Positions 7,797 to 16,919 of a stretch of DNA of 64,000 nucleotides are shown here, piece by piece (positions within the stretch are counted from its first letter, which is position 1; each line of letters begins with the position of its first letter). The stretch is from Rhodovulum robiginosum (lineage in GTDB: Bacteria; Pseudomonadota; Alphaproteobacteria; Rhodobacterales; Rhodobacteraceae). Location of the stretch: assembly GCF_003944755.1 (NCBI RefSeq), contig NZ_RWGU01000050.1, positions 1 to 64,000 of the forward strand, written 5' to 3'. Made by a program: the position numbers and the translations under genes. The notes under the pieces were generated by a model. It made no database searches. It saw only the letters and a list, made by a program, of their open reading frames with translations, and was not told the DNA's origin.

Positions 7797-9251
7797 ATGA
7801 CCCGGGCGCTGATGATACAGGGCACCGGCTCGAATGTCGGAAAGTCGATGCTGGTCGCCGGGCTGTGCCGGGCGGCGCGGCGGCGCGGGCTTGCCGTTGC
7901 GCCGTTCAAGCCGCAGAACATGTCGAACAACGCAGCCGTCACCGCCGATGGCGGCGAGATCGGGCGCGCGCAGGCGTTGCAGGCGCTGGCCTGCGGGCTG
8001 GAGCCCCTGACCGACATGAACCCGGTCCTGCTGAAACCCGAGACCGACACGGGCGCACAAGTGATCGTTCAGGGCCGGGCGCGGGGCACCTGGCGGGCGC
8101 GTGAATTCACCGACAGAAAGCCCAGCCTGATGGGCCCCGTGCTCGACAGCTTCGGCCGGCTGGCGGGGGGCGTCGATCTGGTGCTTGTCGAGGGGGCCGG
8201 CAGCCCTGCCGAGATCAACCTGCGCGCGGGCGACATCGCCAACATGGGCTTTGCGCGCGCGGCGCATGTGCCGGTCGTACTGGTCGGCGATATCGACCGT
8301 GGCGGCGTGATCGCCCAGATCGTGGGCACCAAGGCGGTACTCGACCCCGCCGATGCGGCGATGATCCGGGGCTTTGCCGTCAACAAGTTCCGCGGCGACC
8401 CGCGGCTTTTCGATGATGGCTACGCGATGATTTCGCAAGCGACCGGCTGGCCCGGTTTCGGTGTCGTGCCCTGGTATGCCGAGGCCCATCGCCTGCCCGC
8501 CGAGGATGCCGTCGACCTCGATGCCGCCGCCACTTCGGAGGGGCTGGAAATCGTCTGTCCCATGCTGTCGCGCATCGCCAATTTCGACGATCTCGACCCG
8601 CTGAACCTGGAGCCCGGCGTAAGGCTGACGATGGTGCCACCCGGACGGCCACTGCCGGCGGGCGCCGATCTGGTGATCCTGCCCGGGACGAAATCGACTC
8701 GGGGCGATCTGGCGTTCCTGCGTGCCCAGGGATGGGATATCGACCTTGCCGCCCATGTGCGCCGCGGCGGGCATGTGCTGGGCCTGTGCGGCGGCTACCA
8801 GATGCTCGGGCAGCGTATCCTCGACCCCGATGGATTGGAGGGCCCGCCCGGCGAGACCGCGGGCCTCGGGCTGCTCGACCTTGAAACGGTCATGCGCCCG
8901 GACAAGACGCTGACCCGCGTCAGCGCCGTTCACGCCGCGACCGGGACGGGCTTTTCGGGCTACGAAATCCATATCGGCAAAACCGACGGGCCGGACCGCG
9001 CCCGCGCCTTCGCGCATGTCGGCGGGCGGCCGGAGGGCGCGGTGTCACCCTGTGGCCGGGTGGCGGGCAGTTACCTGCACGGGCTCTTTGCCGAGGATGG
9101 GTTCCGCCGCGCATGGCTGGCGCGGTTCGGCGTCGAAGTCGGCCCGCTGGGCTATGGCGCCGCGGTCGAGCAGACCCTCGACGGGCTGGCCGCGCATCTT
9201 GAGACGCATATGCAGCTGGACGCGCTTTTCGCTGCCGCGGGAGAGCTCTAG
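7797..9251 (+). CDS. cobQ: Cobyric acid synthase CobQ
   Basis: Glutamine-dependent amidotransferase of cobalamin biosynthesis that amidates four carboxylates (b, d, e and g) of adenosyl-cobyrinic a,c-diamide. The 484-aa protein has an N-terminal dethiobiotin-synthetase-like ATP-binding domain (GTGSNVGKS near residues 9-17, then [13 protein letters not shown]). The C-terminal class I glutaminase-like domain has the nucleophile Cys in [11 protein letters not shown] and the His in SYLHGLF. An alternative ATG lies six codons upstream at 7779. No other cobalamin gene is in the window, so cobQ stands apart from the rest of the pathway here. Confidence 0.95.
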   Translation: MTRALMIQGTGSNVGKSMLVAGLCRAARRRGLAVAPFKPQNMSNNAAVTADGGEIGRAQALQALACGLEPLTDMNPVLLKPETDTGAQVIVQGRARGTWRAREFTDRKPSLMGPVLDSFGRLAGGVDLVLVEGAGSPAEINLRAGDIANMGFARAAHVPVVLVGDIDRGGVIAQIVGTKAVLDPADAAMIRGFAVNKFRGDPRLFDDGYAMISQATGWPGFGVVPWYAEAHRLPAEDAVDLDAAATSEGLEIVCPMLSRIANFDDLDPLNLEPGVRLTMVPPGRPLPAGADLVILPGTKSTRGDLAFLRAQGWDIDLAAHVRRGGHVLGLCGGYQMLGQRILDPDGLEGPPGETAGLGLLDLETVMRPDKTLTRVSAVHAATGTGFSGYEIHIGKTDGPDRARAFAHVGGRPEGAVSPCGRVAGSYLHGLFAEDGFRRAWLARFGVEVGPLGYGAAVEQTLDGLAAHLETHMQLDALFAAAGEL

Positions 9252-9391
9252 CCCAACGCCGATCGGGGGCGGCGGCGGTCGCCGTGGCTGTCGGTCGCTG
9301 GTCGGTGCCGCAAATCTCCCTGCTTGTGCCAAAATCGCGCCCGGATCGCGGCCTACCCCTTGCCCCAACGAAAACGGTGACAGGCGGAACA

Positions 9392-10300
9392 ATGGCACAG
9401 CTTTTCGCAATGGCGGTTTCGAGGTCGGGAACGATGGTTCTGTCCGCGGCATTGATATTTGGTGCGGGCGCCTGGCTGCAAGGCGAGGTCGAGGCCGAGC
9501 GCGACATGCTGCGTCGGGCGCTGGCGGCGGGGCCGCCCGCGGCGACGTCTATCGAGACGTTTTCCCCGGCCGAGGAAACCGGTTTGGCCGGCGAGGTGCG
9601 GCTTGAGGCCCAACTCGACCTGTCGCTGGCCGAGCCTGTGACCCTTGCAGGAAAATCCGCCGAGGAACATGCGCTGATGGTGCCGCTGCTGGCTGCCGAC
9701 GCGCCGCCGATCGAGGCGCGCTATCGCGAGGTCCTGGCCTATATGCGCACCACCGGCCTGGTGCTGCCCGAGGACGAGCTGCGCCAGCGGGCGCGGGCGG
9801 CGGCGATGCCGGCGGCGGTCGGCGTGGCGCTGATCGAGCCGGCCGAGGGCGAAGATGTCGCGGCGCTCGACCCGGCGTGGCTGGCAGCCTACGCAACGGG
9901 CAACGGGCGTTTTGGCCCCCTCGTGGTGATCAACGGAACCCTCGGTGCGGGAGAGCGGTTCCGCCCGGCGATTTCGGCCGCGTTCGATGAACAGGGCCGG
10001 AGCCTTGCCTCGGATTTCTTGCTGGTCGAACCTTACCGGGGCGGGCGCGAGGCTGCGTTGAGTGCGCGGCTGGGCGAGGCGCAGGACGTGGCCGCGGTGT
10101 TCAACCTTGCCGCAGGCGCGCTGGTGATGCTGGCGGGGCTGACCGGTTTGAGGCAACGCCGCCGCCGGGCGGCCGAGTCCATCGTCCCTGTCCCCGCCGA
10201 TGTGGCCGAAAGGCCGCAGCCGGCCGCCGACGAAAAGCCGGCCGCTGCCCCCGAGGGCGTGCCTTTGTGGAAGGCACGGATGAGCGGCTCGGCCCACTGA
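9392..10300 (+). CDS. Uncharacterised protein with N- and C-terminal membrane segments
   Basis: I do not recognise this 302-aa protein. It starts at an ATG with GGCGGA shortly upstream. A hydrophobic helix (TMVLSAALIFGAGAWL) near residue 15 could be a signal anchor. The middle is an Ala- and Glu-rich soluble domain with no known motif. A second hydrophobic segment (VFNLAAGALVMLAGLTGL) near residue 240 is followed by a very basic RQRRRRAAES stretch and a Pro/Ala-rich tail. This suggests both ends anchored in the inner membrane with a periplasmic middle. It follows cobQ by 140 bp and need not be cotranscribed with it. Confidence 0.7.
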   Translation: MAQLFAMAVSRSGTMVLSAALIFGAGAWLQGEVEAERDMLRRALAAGPPAATSIETFSPAEETGLAGEVRLEAQLDLSLAEPVTLAGKSAEEHALMVPLLAADAPPIEARYREVLAYMRTTGLVLPEDELRQRARAAAMPAAVGVALIEPAEGEDVAALDPAWLAAYATGNGRFGPLVVINGTLGAGERFRPAISAAFDEQGRSLASDFLLVEPYRGGREAALSARLGEAQDVAAVFNLAAGALVMLAGLTGLRQRRRRAAESIVPVPADVAERPQPAADEKPAAAPEGVPLWKARMSGSAH

Positions 10301-10396
10301 ACGCCCCAAACGATCCGAAAAACAACCCTGGCGTGCCTTGCTTTCGTCATATGCCGATCGGAAGCTGATCAGGTCAGACAGCCGAGGAGATGCGCG

Positions 10397-10552
10397 ATGA
10401 CACGCCTTGTTCGCCTAGTGACTGGAGACCCGAACCACAGCGCGGCCTTCGAGGCGCGGATGTCCGCCCTCGCAGCCCAGCGCAAAATGATCGAAAAGCT
10501 CCCGACGCCCTGCAAGGTCTTCAAAGCTCGACCGAAACGCCGGGCAGCCTGA
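10397..10552 (+). CDS. Possible 51-aa basic protein overlapping the 3' end of mipZ
   Basis: An open frame of 51 codons reads MTRLVRLVTGDPNHS at its start and ends KARPKRRAA. GGAG stands 8 bases before the ATG. Its last 32 bases overlap the convergent mipZ coding region, which is unusual. Codons such as CTA, ACT and GGA are rare in the neighbours. It could be a real small protein or chance; I recognise no family. Confidence 0.3.
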   Translation: MTRLVRLVTGDPNHSAAFEARMSALAAQRKMIEKLPTPCKVFKARPKRRAA

Positions 10553-11330
10553 GCGCCACCATCAGGTCGCGCAGTTCTTGCCGCGCGGCGATGTTGGAGA
10601 TGTTCAGATGCGCCACGCCGACGTCGCGCAGATCGAGCAGCGTCAGCCCGCGCGGGAACAGTTCGCGGAAGATCACCCGCTCGCTGAAACCCGGCGCAAC
10701 GCGAAAGCCGATCCGCTTTGAGAGGTTTTCCAGCGCCTCGCCCATCTTCTTCTTGTTATGCATCTGCTGGGCGCCCAGCCGGTTGCGCAGCACCACCCAG
10801 TCGATCGGCGGCAACCCCGCCTGTGCGCGCAACTGGCGCGCGTTCCACACCATCTCGGAATAGATCGAGGGCCCGAGGATCTTGCCGTCGGCGGGGTCGT
10901 GCCGGGCCAGCAGGTCGAAATCGATGAAGCTGTCGTTGAGCGGAGTGATCAGCGTGTCGGCCAGCGAATGCGCCACCTGGCTGAGCCTTGTATGCGAGCC
11001 GGGGCAATCGATCAGGATAAAGTCGCGGTCCTGTTCGAGGTCGGCCACGGCCATCGACAGGCGCCGGTCGTAGATATTCTCGCCCGGCTCCAGGTCGGAC
11101 TGGTCGACATCGGGCAGCTCGACGTAATGCGGCATCGCCAGGTGGACGCCTTCGCGGTCGCAAAAGGCACGGCGGTTGTCGACATAACGGCCAAAGCTTT
11201 TCTGCCGCAGGTCGAGGTCGAGCACCCCCACCTCGTGGCCCATCCGGGCCAGCGCCGTCGCCACATGCATCGACACGGTCGATTTGCCCGCGCCGCCCTT
11301 TTCGTTGCCCACGACGATTATATGCGCCAC
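10521..11330 (-). CDS. mipZ: Division-plane positioning ATPase MipZ
   Basis: ParA/MinD-superfamily ATPase that in Caulobacter forms a gradient from the ParB-bound origins and inhibits FtsZ away from midcell. The 269-aa protein has the deviant Walker A NEKGGAGKSTV (KGGAGKST at residues 11-18), the switch region VLDLDLRQKSFGRY and the Walker B-like FILIDCPGSHTRLS. The sequence is close to the alphaproteobacterial MipZ type rather than to plasmid ParA. It is read alone, 98 bp after rpmE and separated from it by a terminator. Its 3' end overlaps a possible 51-aa plus-strand gene. Confidence 0.92.
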   Translation of the reverse strand: MAHIIVVGNEKGGAGKSTVSMHVATALARMGHEVGVLDLDLRQKSFGRYVDNRRAFCDREGVHLAMPHYVELPDVDQSDLEPGENIYDRRLSMAVADLEQDRDFILIDCPGSHTRLSQVAHSLADTLITPLNDSFIDFDLLARHDPADGKILGPSIYSEMVWNARQLRAQAGLPPIDWVVLRNRLGAQQMHNKKKMGEALENLSKRIGFRVAPGFSERVIFRELFPRGLTLLDLRDVGVAHLNISNIAARQELRDLMVALRLPGVSVEL

Positions 11331-11353
11331 GCCGGTATCCCCTTGGCGGATTC

Positions 11354-11382
11354 AAAAAGGCGCGCCCGCTACCGGACGCGCC
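11354..11382 (-). terminator. Rho-independent terminator after rplS-rpmE
   Basis: On the minus strand the arms GGCGCG and CGCGCC enclose a 12-base loop and are followed directly by TTTTT, about 47 bases after the rpmE stop. It separates the ribosomal-protein transcript from mipZ. Confidence 0.7.
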
Positions 11383-11428
11383 CCCACTATATGTTGTGTG
11401 CTTGCCTATTGGAAGCGGAAGGGAAAGC

Positions 11429-11650
11429 CTAGAAGCCCAAACCTTCGTATTTCTTCTTGAACTTCGACACGCGGCCGCCGGTGTCCATCAGGCGCGATGA
11501 CCCGCCGGTCCAGGCCGGGTGCACCGAAGGGTCGATGTCGAGCGACAGCTGGTCGCCCTCTTTCCCGTAGCACGATTTCATCTGAACGACGGTGCCGTCG
11601 GTCAGCTTGACGTCGATCAGGTGATAGTCGGGGTGGGTATCTTTTTTCAT
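11429..11650 (-). CDS. rpmE: 50S ribosomal protein bL31
   Basis: The 73-aa protein starts [19 protein letters not shown] and contains the family segment [15 protein letters not shown]. It lacks the CxxC zinc motif at the N-terminus and has only a single Cys (KSCYGKEG), so it is the zinc-independent form. It lies 11 bp after rplS, which indicates one transcript ending at the terminator at 11354-11382. Confidence 0.95.
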   Translation of the reverse strand: MKKDTHPDYHLIDVKLTDGTVVQMKSCYGKEGDQLSLDIDPSVHPAWTGGSSRLMDTGGRVSKFKKKYEGLGF

Positions 11651-11661
11651 CGGTCCGCTCC

Positions 11662-12045
11662 TTACGCCTCGGCGCCGGCCTTGGGCTTGTAATTGGTGTC
11701 TTCGGCGATCCGGGCCGATTTGCCCCGGCGCGAACGCAGGTAGTAGAGCTTGGCCCGGCGCACGCGGCCGCGGCGCACCACCTCGATCGTGTCGATGTTG
11801 GTCGAGTAGAGGGGGAACACCCGCTCCACGCCTTCGCCGAACGAGATCTTGCGGACGGTAAAGCTGCCGGCGATGCCGCTGCCGTTCTTGCGGGCGATGC
11901 ACACGCCCTCGAAATTCTGCACGCGGCTGCGGGTGCCCTCGGTCACCTTGTACCCGACGCGGACGGTGTCGCCCGGCTTGAAATCCGGGATGGTCTTGCC
12001 GAGGTCGGCGATCTGCTCGGCCTCGATTTGCGCGATCATGTCCAT
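11662..12045 (-). CDS. rplS: 50S ribosomal protein bL19
   Basis: The 127-aa protein contains the conserved bL19 core [24 protein letters not shown] and VERVFPLYS, then [14 protein letters not shown]. The tail [11 protein letters not shown] is a little extended. It follows trmD by about 50 bp in the order trmD-rplS-rpmE, a standard arrangement in alphaproteobacteria. Confidence 0.96.
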   Translation of the reverse strand: MDMIAQIEAEQIADLGKTIPDFKPGDTVRVGYKVTEGTRSRVQNFEGVCIARKNGSGIAGSFTVRKISFGEGVERVFPLYSTNIDTIEVVRRGRVRRAKLYYLRSRRGKSARIAEDTNYKPKAGAEA

Positions 12046-12096
12046 CGCTTGTCTCCAATGTCGCTCGCGATTTTCCCCGCGAAGGTGATGCAGCCC

Positions 12097-12927
12097 TCAG
12101 AGCTCTTGGTCTCCGTCCGGGTCCCTACCGTGCCGTTCACAGTAAGCCCGCCAGAGGTCAGGGCGGCGTTCCTTTGTCAGCCTTTCGGCCATGGCCCTCC
12201 GCCAGTCGGCGATCTTCGCGTGATGTCCCGACAGGAGAATGTCGGGGATCGCGCGGCCTTTCCAAACGGCGGGCCTAGTGTACTGGGGGTGCTCAAGCAA
12301 CCCGTCGGAGAAACTCTCGTCTTCCGTGGAAACCTGATTCCCAAGCACGCGCGGTATAAGGCGGACGGCCGAATCGATCAAGGCCTGCGCGGCGATCTCG
12401 CCGCCGGTGAGGACGAAATCCCCCAAAGAGACCTCTTCGACGGCGTATTCTTCCAATACGCGCTCGTCCAGCCCCTCGAACCGGCCGCAGATCAGTGTCA
12501 CGCCGTCGGCTTGTGAAAGCCTTTTGGCGGTCTCTTGCGTAAAGGGCCGCCCGCGCGGCGAGAGGTAGATCACCGGCCAGCGCGCGCGGTCGGACGGCGT
12601 GCCGGCCTGCGCTTGGTCGAGCGCCGCGCCCATCACGTCGGGGCGCAGGACCATCCCCGCACCCCCGCCCGCCGGCGTGTCGTCGACATTCTTGTGCTTG
12701 CCCTTGCCAAAGGTGCGCAGATCGACGGTTTCCAGCGACCATAGCCCCTCTTCCAGCGCCTTGCCGGTCAGCGACAGGCCCAGAACGCCCGGGAACGCCT
12801 CCGGAAACAGGGTGACGACCTTGGCCGTCCACGCGCCCTTCAGCCGCGCAGGCGCGTCCATCAGGTCGCGCGGGGTCAGGCTGGCCGAGATCGACAGCCG
12901 CCCGTGAGATCGGGGTTTGTCCGTCAT
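12097..12927 (-). CDS. trmD: tRNA (guanine37-N1)-methyltransferase TrmD
   Basis: Methylates G37 next to the anticodon using S-adenosylmethionine and prevents frameshifting. The 276-aa protein shows the SPOUT trefoil-knot motifs [25 protein letters not shown] and [20 protein letters not shown], followed by the C-terminal [20 protein letters not shown] short extension precedes the conserved [15 protein letters not shown], and a start at an internal Met (MDAPARLKG) is possible. It sits between a small membrane protein and rplS in one block. Confidence 0.95.
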   Translation of the reverse strand: MTDKPRSHGRLSISASLTPRDLMDAPARLKGAWTAKVVTLFPEAFPGVLGLSLTGKALEEGLWSLETVDLRTFGKGKHKNVDDTPAGGGAGMVLRPDVMGAALDQAQAGTPSDRARWPVIYLSPRGRPFTQETAKRLSQADGVTLICGRFEGLDERVLEEYAVEEVSLGDFVLTGGEIAAQALIDSAVRLIPRVLGNQVSTEDESFSDGLLEHPQYTRPAVWKGRAIPDILLSGHHAKIADWRRAMAERLTKERRPDLWRAYCERHGRDPDGDQEL

Positions 12928-12942
12928 GGGCGGCCTTTCGCG

Positions 12943-13296
12943 TCAGCCTTTCAATGCGGTGGCCACCGCCCCGGCAAAGCCGACGGCCGAGACGCCGAGC
13001 GACAGCCAGACCGGCGCGGCGAAGACCGGCCCGCCCAGCAGCCAGGCCACGCCATAGCCCGCCAGGTAGACGAGGTTCACCCAGATCAGCTGGTTGATGA
13101 CGATCATCGGCAGCGCCTTGACCAATCCCTTGCCCTCGGCCGCGCGGGCGGCCCTGGCATTGGGGGCCATCACGTTGGCGATGGTGGCGAAGGCCGCGAT
13201 CACGACGATCACCCAAACGGGCTGCTGCGCGGCCCCGGCGAACAGCGCGCCGGCCAGAAGGATCGCGGTAAATGCGGTGGCGAGAGAGGTGGGCAT
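12943..13296 (-). CDS. Small four-helix membrane protein of unknown function
   Basis: A 117-aa hydrophobic protein starting MPTSLATAF. Hydrophobic segments are visible at about residues 7-22, 26-44, 60-80 and 90-114, with a short basic loop NARAARAAEGKG between the second and third. I do not recognise a named family. It is embedded between rimM and trmD, with about 19 bp to rimM and 15 bp to trmD, so it is carried on the ribosome-biogenesis transcript. Nothing in the sequence ties it to RNA or ribosomes. Confidence 0.75.
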   Translation of the reverse strand: MPTSLATAFTAILLAGALFAGAAQQPVWVIVVIAAFATIANVMAPNARAARAAEGKGLVKALPMIVINQLIWVNLVYLAGYGVAWLLGGPVFAAPVWLSLGVSAVGFAGAVATALKG

Positions 13297-13315
13297 GTCA
13301 GGTCTCCGGATGGGA

Positions 13316-13837
13316 TCAGGAATCGGACTCAGGGAACAGCCCTTCGGGCGGATCGGCAATGAGGCGCCCGGCCGCAAGATCGACGGTCGGCACGCAGGCC
13401 CCGGTAAAGGGCAACAGCACGGTGGATTTCAGCCCCGGCCCGTGGATCTCCAGAAGATCGCCCGCGCCATGGTCGTGCACGGCGCGGACATGGCCCAGGT
13501 GGGCCCCGCCGGTATCGACGACCTCCAGCCCGATCAGATCGGCGTGGTAGAACTCGTCGTCGGACAGGGCAGGCAGGGCGGCGCGGTCGGCAAAAAGGCG
13601 GGTGCCCTTCAGCGCGTCCGCCGCTTCCTTGGTGGCGATGTCCGACAGCCGCGCGGCAAAGCCGCCCTTGACCGGACGGCCCAGCGTCACCTCGAACCGG
13701 CGCGCGCCGTCCTCGGTGAAGAGCGGGCCATAGGCGGCGACGGCCTCGGGCTCGGCGCAAAAGCTTTTGAGCCGCACCTCGCCGCGCACGCCGTAGGCGC
13801 CCGCGATCGCCGCCACACAGACCCTGTCCTCGCTCAT
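13316..13837 (-). CDS. rimM: 16S rRNA processing protein RimM
   Basis: Ribosome maturation factor for the 30S head, which binds uS19. The 173-aa protein has the N-terminal RimM barrel ([19 protein letters not shown]) and the C-terminal PRC-type barrel ([29 protein letters not shown]). The start MSEDRVC is preferred over an upstream in-frame ATG because the family begins here. It is 7 bp from the stop of a 47-codon gene that separates it from rpsP. Confidence 0.95.
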   Translation of the reverse strand: MSEDRVCVAAIAGAYGVRGEVRLKSFCAEPEAVAAYGPLFTEDGARRFEVTLGRPVKGGFAARLSDIATKEAADALKGTRLFADRAALPALSDDEFYHADLIGLEVVDTGGAHLGHVRAVHDHGAGDLLEIHGPGLKSTVLLPFTGACVPTVDLAAGRLIADPPEGLFPESDS

Positions 13838-13844
13838 CGCCGCC

Positions 13845-13988
13845 TCACGGGGTTTGCCCGCTGCACAGGCCACGCGCGTCTATCCTCCCGCCAGCATCGA
13901 GGCAGCGGTCCTCGTGGAGGGCGCGTTCCAGCTTCATGCCGGCCCAGCCGCCCCCCAGAAGGGTGCAGATCGCGATCAGCCGCAGCAT
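13845..13988 (-). CDS. 47-aa membrane-anchored small protein between rpsP and rimM
   Basis: The reading begins [20 protein letters not shown] and ends [11 protein letters not shown]. The N-terminal 17 residues form one hydrophobic helix, and the short tail has two cysteines (DRCLDAGG and GLCSG). It fits neatly, with its ATG 15 bp after the rpsP stop and its stop 7 bp before rimM. That leaves almost no non-coding base and argues for a real gene. I believe a similar small gene occurs at this place in related genomes, but I cannot check it here. The function is unknown. Confidence 0.6.
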   Translation of the reverse strand: MLRLIAICTLLGGGWAGMKLERALHEDRCLDAGGRIDARGLCSGQTP

Positions 13989-14003
13989 TGCCCGCGCGCC
14001 GGC

Positions 14004-14390
14004 TTATTCGGCCGCAGCCTCTTCGGCGGGGGCCGCCTCGGCCTCGGCTGCCGCGGCGGCTTTGGCTGCCTTCTCCTCGACGCGCTGCTTGGCCTTGTTG
14101 CCCGGCTCGGCCTTGTTGGGGTTGTTGCGCTCTTTCTTGTCCAGAACGCCGGCGGCCTCCAGCATGCGCGAGACGCGGTCGGTGGGCTTGGCGCCCTGGC
14201 CCAGCCAGTGCTGCACGCGCTCCATGTCCATCTTGATGCGCTCTTCGCTGTCTTTCGGCAGCAGCGGGTTGTAGGTGCCCAGCTTCTCGATGAAGCGGCC
14301 GTCGCGCGGCATGCGGCTGTCGGCCGCCACGATGCGATAGAACGGGCGCTTTTTCGAGCCGCCGCGGGCCAGTCGGATTTTCAATGCCAT
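14004..14390 (-). CDS. rpsP: 30S ribosomal protein bS16
   Basis: The 128-aa protein starts [19 protein letters not shown] and has the core [15 protein letters not shown]. The last 45 residues (from about [10 protein letters not shown]) form an Ala/Glu/Lys-rich tail ending EEAAAE, an extension typical of alphaproteobacterial bS16. It leads the block rpsP, small protein, rimM, membrane protein, trmD, rplS, rpmE. Confidence 0.96.
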   Translation of the reverse strand: MALKIRLARGGSKKRPFYRIVAADSRMPRDGRFIEKLGTYNPLLPKDSEERIKMDMERVQHWLGQGAKPTDRVSRMLEAAGVLDKKERNNPNKAEPGNKAKQRVEEKAAKAAAAAEAEAAPAEEAAAE

Positions 14391-14433
14391 GGTCTATTCT
14401 CCTTCGGGTTTGGCGTTGGGCGGGCGGTGCCGC

Positions 14434-14730
14434 CTATTTCCGGTGTTCGATGTGGTGGTGGATGACTTCCTGGATGATGAAGGCCAGGAATTTCTTTGCG
14501 AATTCGGGGTCCAGATCGGCGCGCTCGGCCAGGTCTTCCAGCCGTGCGATCTGGCGCTCCTCGCGCGCGGGGTCCGACGGGGGCAGGTCGTACTCGGCCT
14601 TGAGTTTGCCCACCGCCTGGGTGTGCTTGAACCGCTCTCCAAGGGTATAGATCAGGATCGCGTCGAGCCGGTCGATGCTCTCGCGGTGGTGCTTGAGTAT
14701 CTCGGCGGCGCGGACGGCGTCGTCAGTCAT
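14434..14730 (-). CDS. Chorismate mutase, AroQ type
   Basis: Monofunctional all-helical chorismate mutase (98 aa) that converts chorismate to prephenate for phenylalanine and tyrosine synthesis. Visible elements are RESIDRLDAILIYTLGERF, a conserved Lys in VGKLKAEYDLPPSDPAREERQI, and the last helix FLAFIIQEVIHHHIEHRK. The ATG overlaps the end of the preceding acetyltransferase gene by 8 bases, so translation is probably coupled. It is followed by rpsP after 43 bp. Confidence 0.9.
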   Translation of the reverse strand: MTDDAVRAAEILKHHRESIDRLDAILIYTLGERFKHTQAVGKLKAEYDLPPSDPAREERQIARLEDLAERADLDPEFAKKFLAFIIQEVIHHHIEHRK

Positions 14731-15319
14731 GGCGGCCTCCGCTGCCGGGGTGAACGAGGCGGCCGCGCGCGGCCCGGGCGGGGTCTGCTGCCCCGACCCG
14801 GCGCAGCGCATCGGGCGAGGGGTGGCGATAGACGATGTCGCGGCTGTCCACCGTGGCGGCGGTGTCGTCGGGCCGCGCGCCCAGCGCCTCGGCCAGCTTG
14901 ACCGCGCGGATATCCTTCGGGGCGAGATAGCTGACCAGCGTGGACCAGCCCAGCGTCGCATAGCACCAGTCGCGCGCGGCCGCGACGGCCTCGACCCCGA
15001 TATCCAGCACCTCGCCCCGCGGCCAGAGCAGCCAGGCGAGCTCGGGCTCGGGCCAGCCCTTGGGCTGCCACGGGCCGGCCATGCCCAGCACCTCGCCGCT
15101 GTCTCGCGCGGTCGCCGTCCACAGGCCGAAGCCGTTGATCTGCCAGTGGCCCATCTCGGCGGCAAAAAGCATCCAGGCCTCGTAAGGGTTCAGGGGCCCG
15201 CCCATGAAGCGGGCGCGGTGCGAGGTCAAGGTGGCCTCGAAGAGCTGGTAATCCTCGGCGACGGGCGCGCGCAGGATCAGCCGGGGCGTGTCCACCCGGG
15301 GGATGTCGGGACACGTCAT
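14723..15319 (-). CDS. GNAT-family N-acetyltransferase (RimJ/RimL-like)
   Basis: The 198-aa protein begins DIPRVDTPRLILRAPVAEDY, the usual opening of RimJ/RimL-type acetyltransferases. It continues with GFGLWTATARDSGEVLGMAGPW and the acetyl-CoA-side strand YATLGWSTLVSYLAPKDIRAVKLAEALGA. The substrate cannot be told; relatives act on ribosomal protein N-termini or on small molecules. The stop overlaps the chorismate mutase ATG. The start overlaps a 33-codon frame that bridges it to ffh. Confidence 0.88.
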   Translation of the reverse strand: MTCPDIPRVDTPRLILRAPVAEDYQLFEATLTSHRARFMGGPLNPYEAWMLFAAEMGHWQINGFGLWTATARDSGEVLGMAGPWQPKGWPEPELAWLLWPRGEVLDIGVEAVAAARDWCYATLGWSTLVSYLAPKDIRAVKLAEALGARPDDTAATVDSRDIVYRHPSPDALRRVGAADPARAARGRLVHPGSGGRHD

Positions 15320-15417
15320 TGCAGCGCCTCCGGCGCAGGGGCGCAGCCGCGCGCTTCGCCCGGCTCGGGCCGGCGCAGCCGGTGCCGCGCTGTGGGTATG
15401 CCTGTCGCCAAGGTCAT
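15316..15417 (-). CDS. Possible 33-aa frame linking ffh and the acetyltransferase
   Basis: Its ATG overlaps the ffh stop as TGATG at 15415-15419. Its stop overlaps the acetyltransferase ATG as ATGA at 15316-15319. The translation (MTLATGIPTARHRLRR...PEALQ) has no recognisable feature. It may be a translational relay rather than a functional protein, or chance. Confidence 0.25.
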   Translation of the reverse strand: MTLATGIPTARHRLRRPEPGEARGCAPAPEALQ

Positions 15418-16919
15418 CACTTCTTCTTGTCGCCCAGCCCGCTGAGCCCCGGCGGCAGCGCCGCGCCGCCGCCCAGCCCCGGCATCCCGCCCGGGCCGCC
15501 CATCTGCCTGGCCGCGGCCTCAAGCGCCTTGGGGTCCATCCCCGCGCCGACCATCTCGGGCATGCCACCCTTGCCGAACATGCCGCCCAGCGCCTTTTGC
15601 ATCATCGCGCGGCCGCCCTTCTTGCCCAGCTTCTTCATCATGTCCGACATCTGCCGGTGCATCTTCAGAAGCTTGTTCAGCTCGCTGACTTCCAGCCCGG
15701 CGCCTTTGGCGATGCGCTTTTTCCGGCTGGCCTGCAGGATCTGCGGGTTGGCGCGTTCCTTCTTGGTCATCGACTGGATCAGCGCGATCTGGCGGCGCAG
15801 GATCGAATCGTCGAAGCCCGCCTCCTCGATCTGCTTGGACATCTTTCCCATGCCTGGCATCATGCCCATGATGCCTTCCATGCCACCCATCTTGAGCATC
15901 TGCTCAAGCTGCATCCGCAGGTCGTTCATATTGAACTGACCCTTCTGGAAGCGCTTCATCATGCGCTCGGCCTGCTCGGCCTCGATGGTGGCCTGGGCCT
16001 TTTCCACCAGCGAAACGATATCGCCCATGCCCAGGATGCGCCCGGCGATGCGTTCGGGGTGGAATTCCTCCAGCGCGTCCAGCTTTTCGCCGAGGCCCAC
16101 GTATTTGATCGGCTTGCCGGTGACCGCGCGCATCGACAGCGCCGCGCCGCCGCGGCCGTCGCCGTCCATCCGGGTCAGGATCACACCCGAAATGCCGATG
16201 CGGCTGTCGAAATTCTCGGCGGTGTGCACCGCGTCCTGGCCGGTCAGCCCGTCGACGACCAGCAGCGTCTCGCGCGGGTTGGTCACGTCGCGCACGGCCT
16301 CGACCTCGGCCATCAGCTCTTCGTCGATCGAGAGCCGCCCGGCGGTGTCCAGCATGTAGACGTCGTAGCCGCCCATCGTCGCCTGCTGCTTGGCGCGGCG
16401 GGCGATGTCGACGGGGCGCTGCCCCGCCACGATGGGCAGGGTGTCCACGCCGATCTGGGTGCCGAGGATCGCCAGCTGTTCCATGGCCGCGGGACGGTTC
16501 ACGTCGAGCGATGCCATCAGCACCCGCTTTCCGTTCACCTCTTTCAGCCGTTTCGCCAGCTTGCCGGTTGTCGTGGTCTTGCCGCCGCCCTGAAGGCCCA
16601 CCATCAAAATCGGCGCTGGCGGGCTGTCGATCTTCAGCGCGCCGGGCTCGCCCTCGCCGGTCAGCACATTGACCAGCTCGTCATGGACGATCTTGACCAC
16701 CTGCTGGCCCGGCGTGACCGATTTCGTCACCGCCTGGCCGGTGGCGGCCTCTTGCACCGACTTGACGAAATCGCGCGCCACGGGCAGCGACACGTCGGCC
16801 TCCAAGAGCGCCACGCGCACTTCGCGCAGCGCGGTCTTGACATCGTCCTCGCTGAGCGCGCCCTGCTTGGTCAGCCGGTCGAAGACGCCTGACAGGCGGT
16901 CGGAAAGACTTTCGAACAT
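15417..16919 (-). CDS. ffh: Signal recognition particle protein Ffh
   Basis: GTPase of the signal recognition particle that binds signal sequences and 4.5S RNA and docks with FtsY. The 500-aa protein has the N domain (MFESLSDRLSGVF), the G domain with GLQGGGKTTTTGKLA and DTAGRLSIDEEL, and TRMDGDGRGGAALS. The methionine-rich M domain follows (RMQLEQMLKMGGMEGIMGMMPGMG, with the RNA-binding segment ERANPQIL and SRKKRIAKGAG). The start MFESLSD is the family start. No SRP RNA gene was recognised in the 260-bp region upstream. Confidence 0.97.
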   Translation of the reverse strand: MFESLSDRLSGVFDRLTKQGALSEDDVKTALREVRVALLEADVSLPVARDFVKSVQEAATGQAVTKSVTPGQQVVKIVHDELVNVLTGEGEPGALKIDSPPAPILMVGLQGGGKTTTTGKLAKRLKEVNGKRVLMASLDVNRPAAMEQLAILGTQIGVDTLPIVAGQRPVDIARRAKQQATMGGYDVYMLDTAGRLSIDEELMAEVEAVRDVTNPRETLLVVDGLTGQDAVHTAENFDSRIGISGVILTRMDGDGRGGAALSMRAVTGKPIKYVGLGEKLDALEEFHPERIAGRILGMGDIVSLVEKAQATIEAEQAERMMKRFQKGQFNMNDLRMQLEQMLKMGGMEGIMGMMPGMGKMSKQIEEAGFDDSILRRQIALIQSMTKKERANPQILQASRKKRIAKGAGLEVSELNKLLKMHRQMSDMMKKLGKKGGRAMMQKALGGMFGKGGMPEMVGAGMDPKALEAAARQMGGPGGMPGLGGGAALPPGLSGLGDKKK

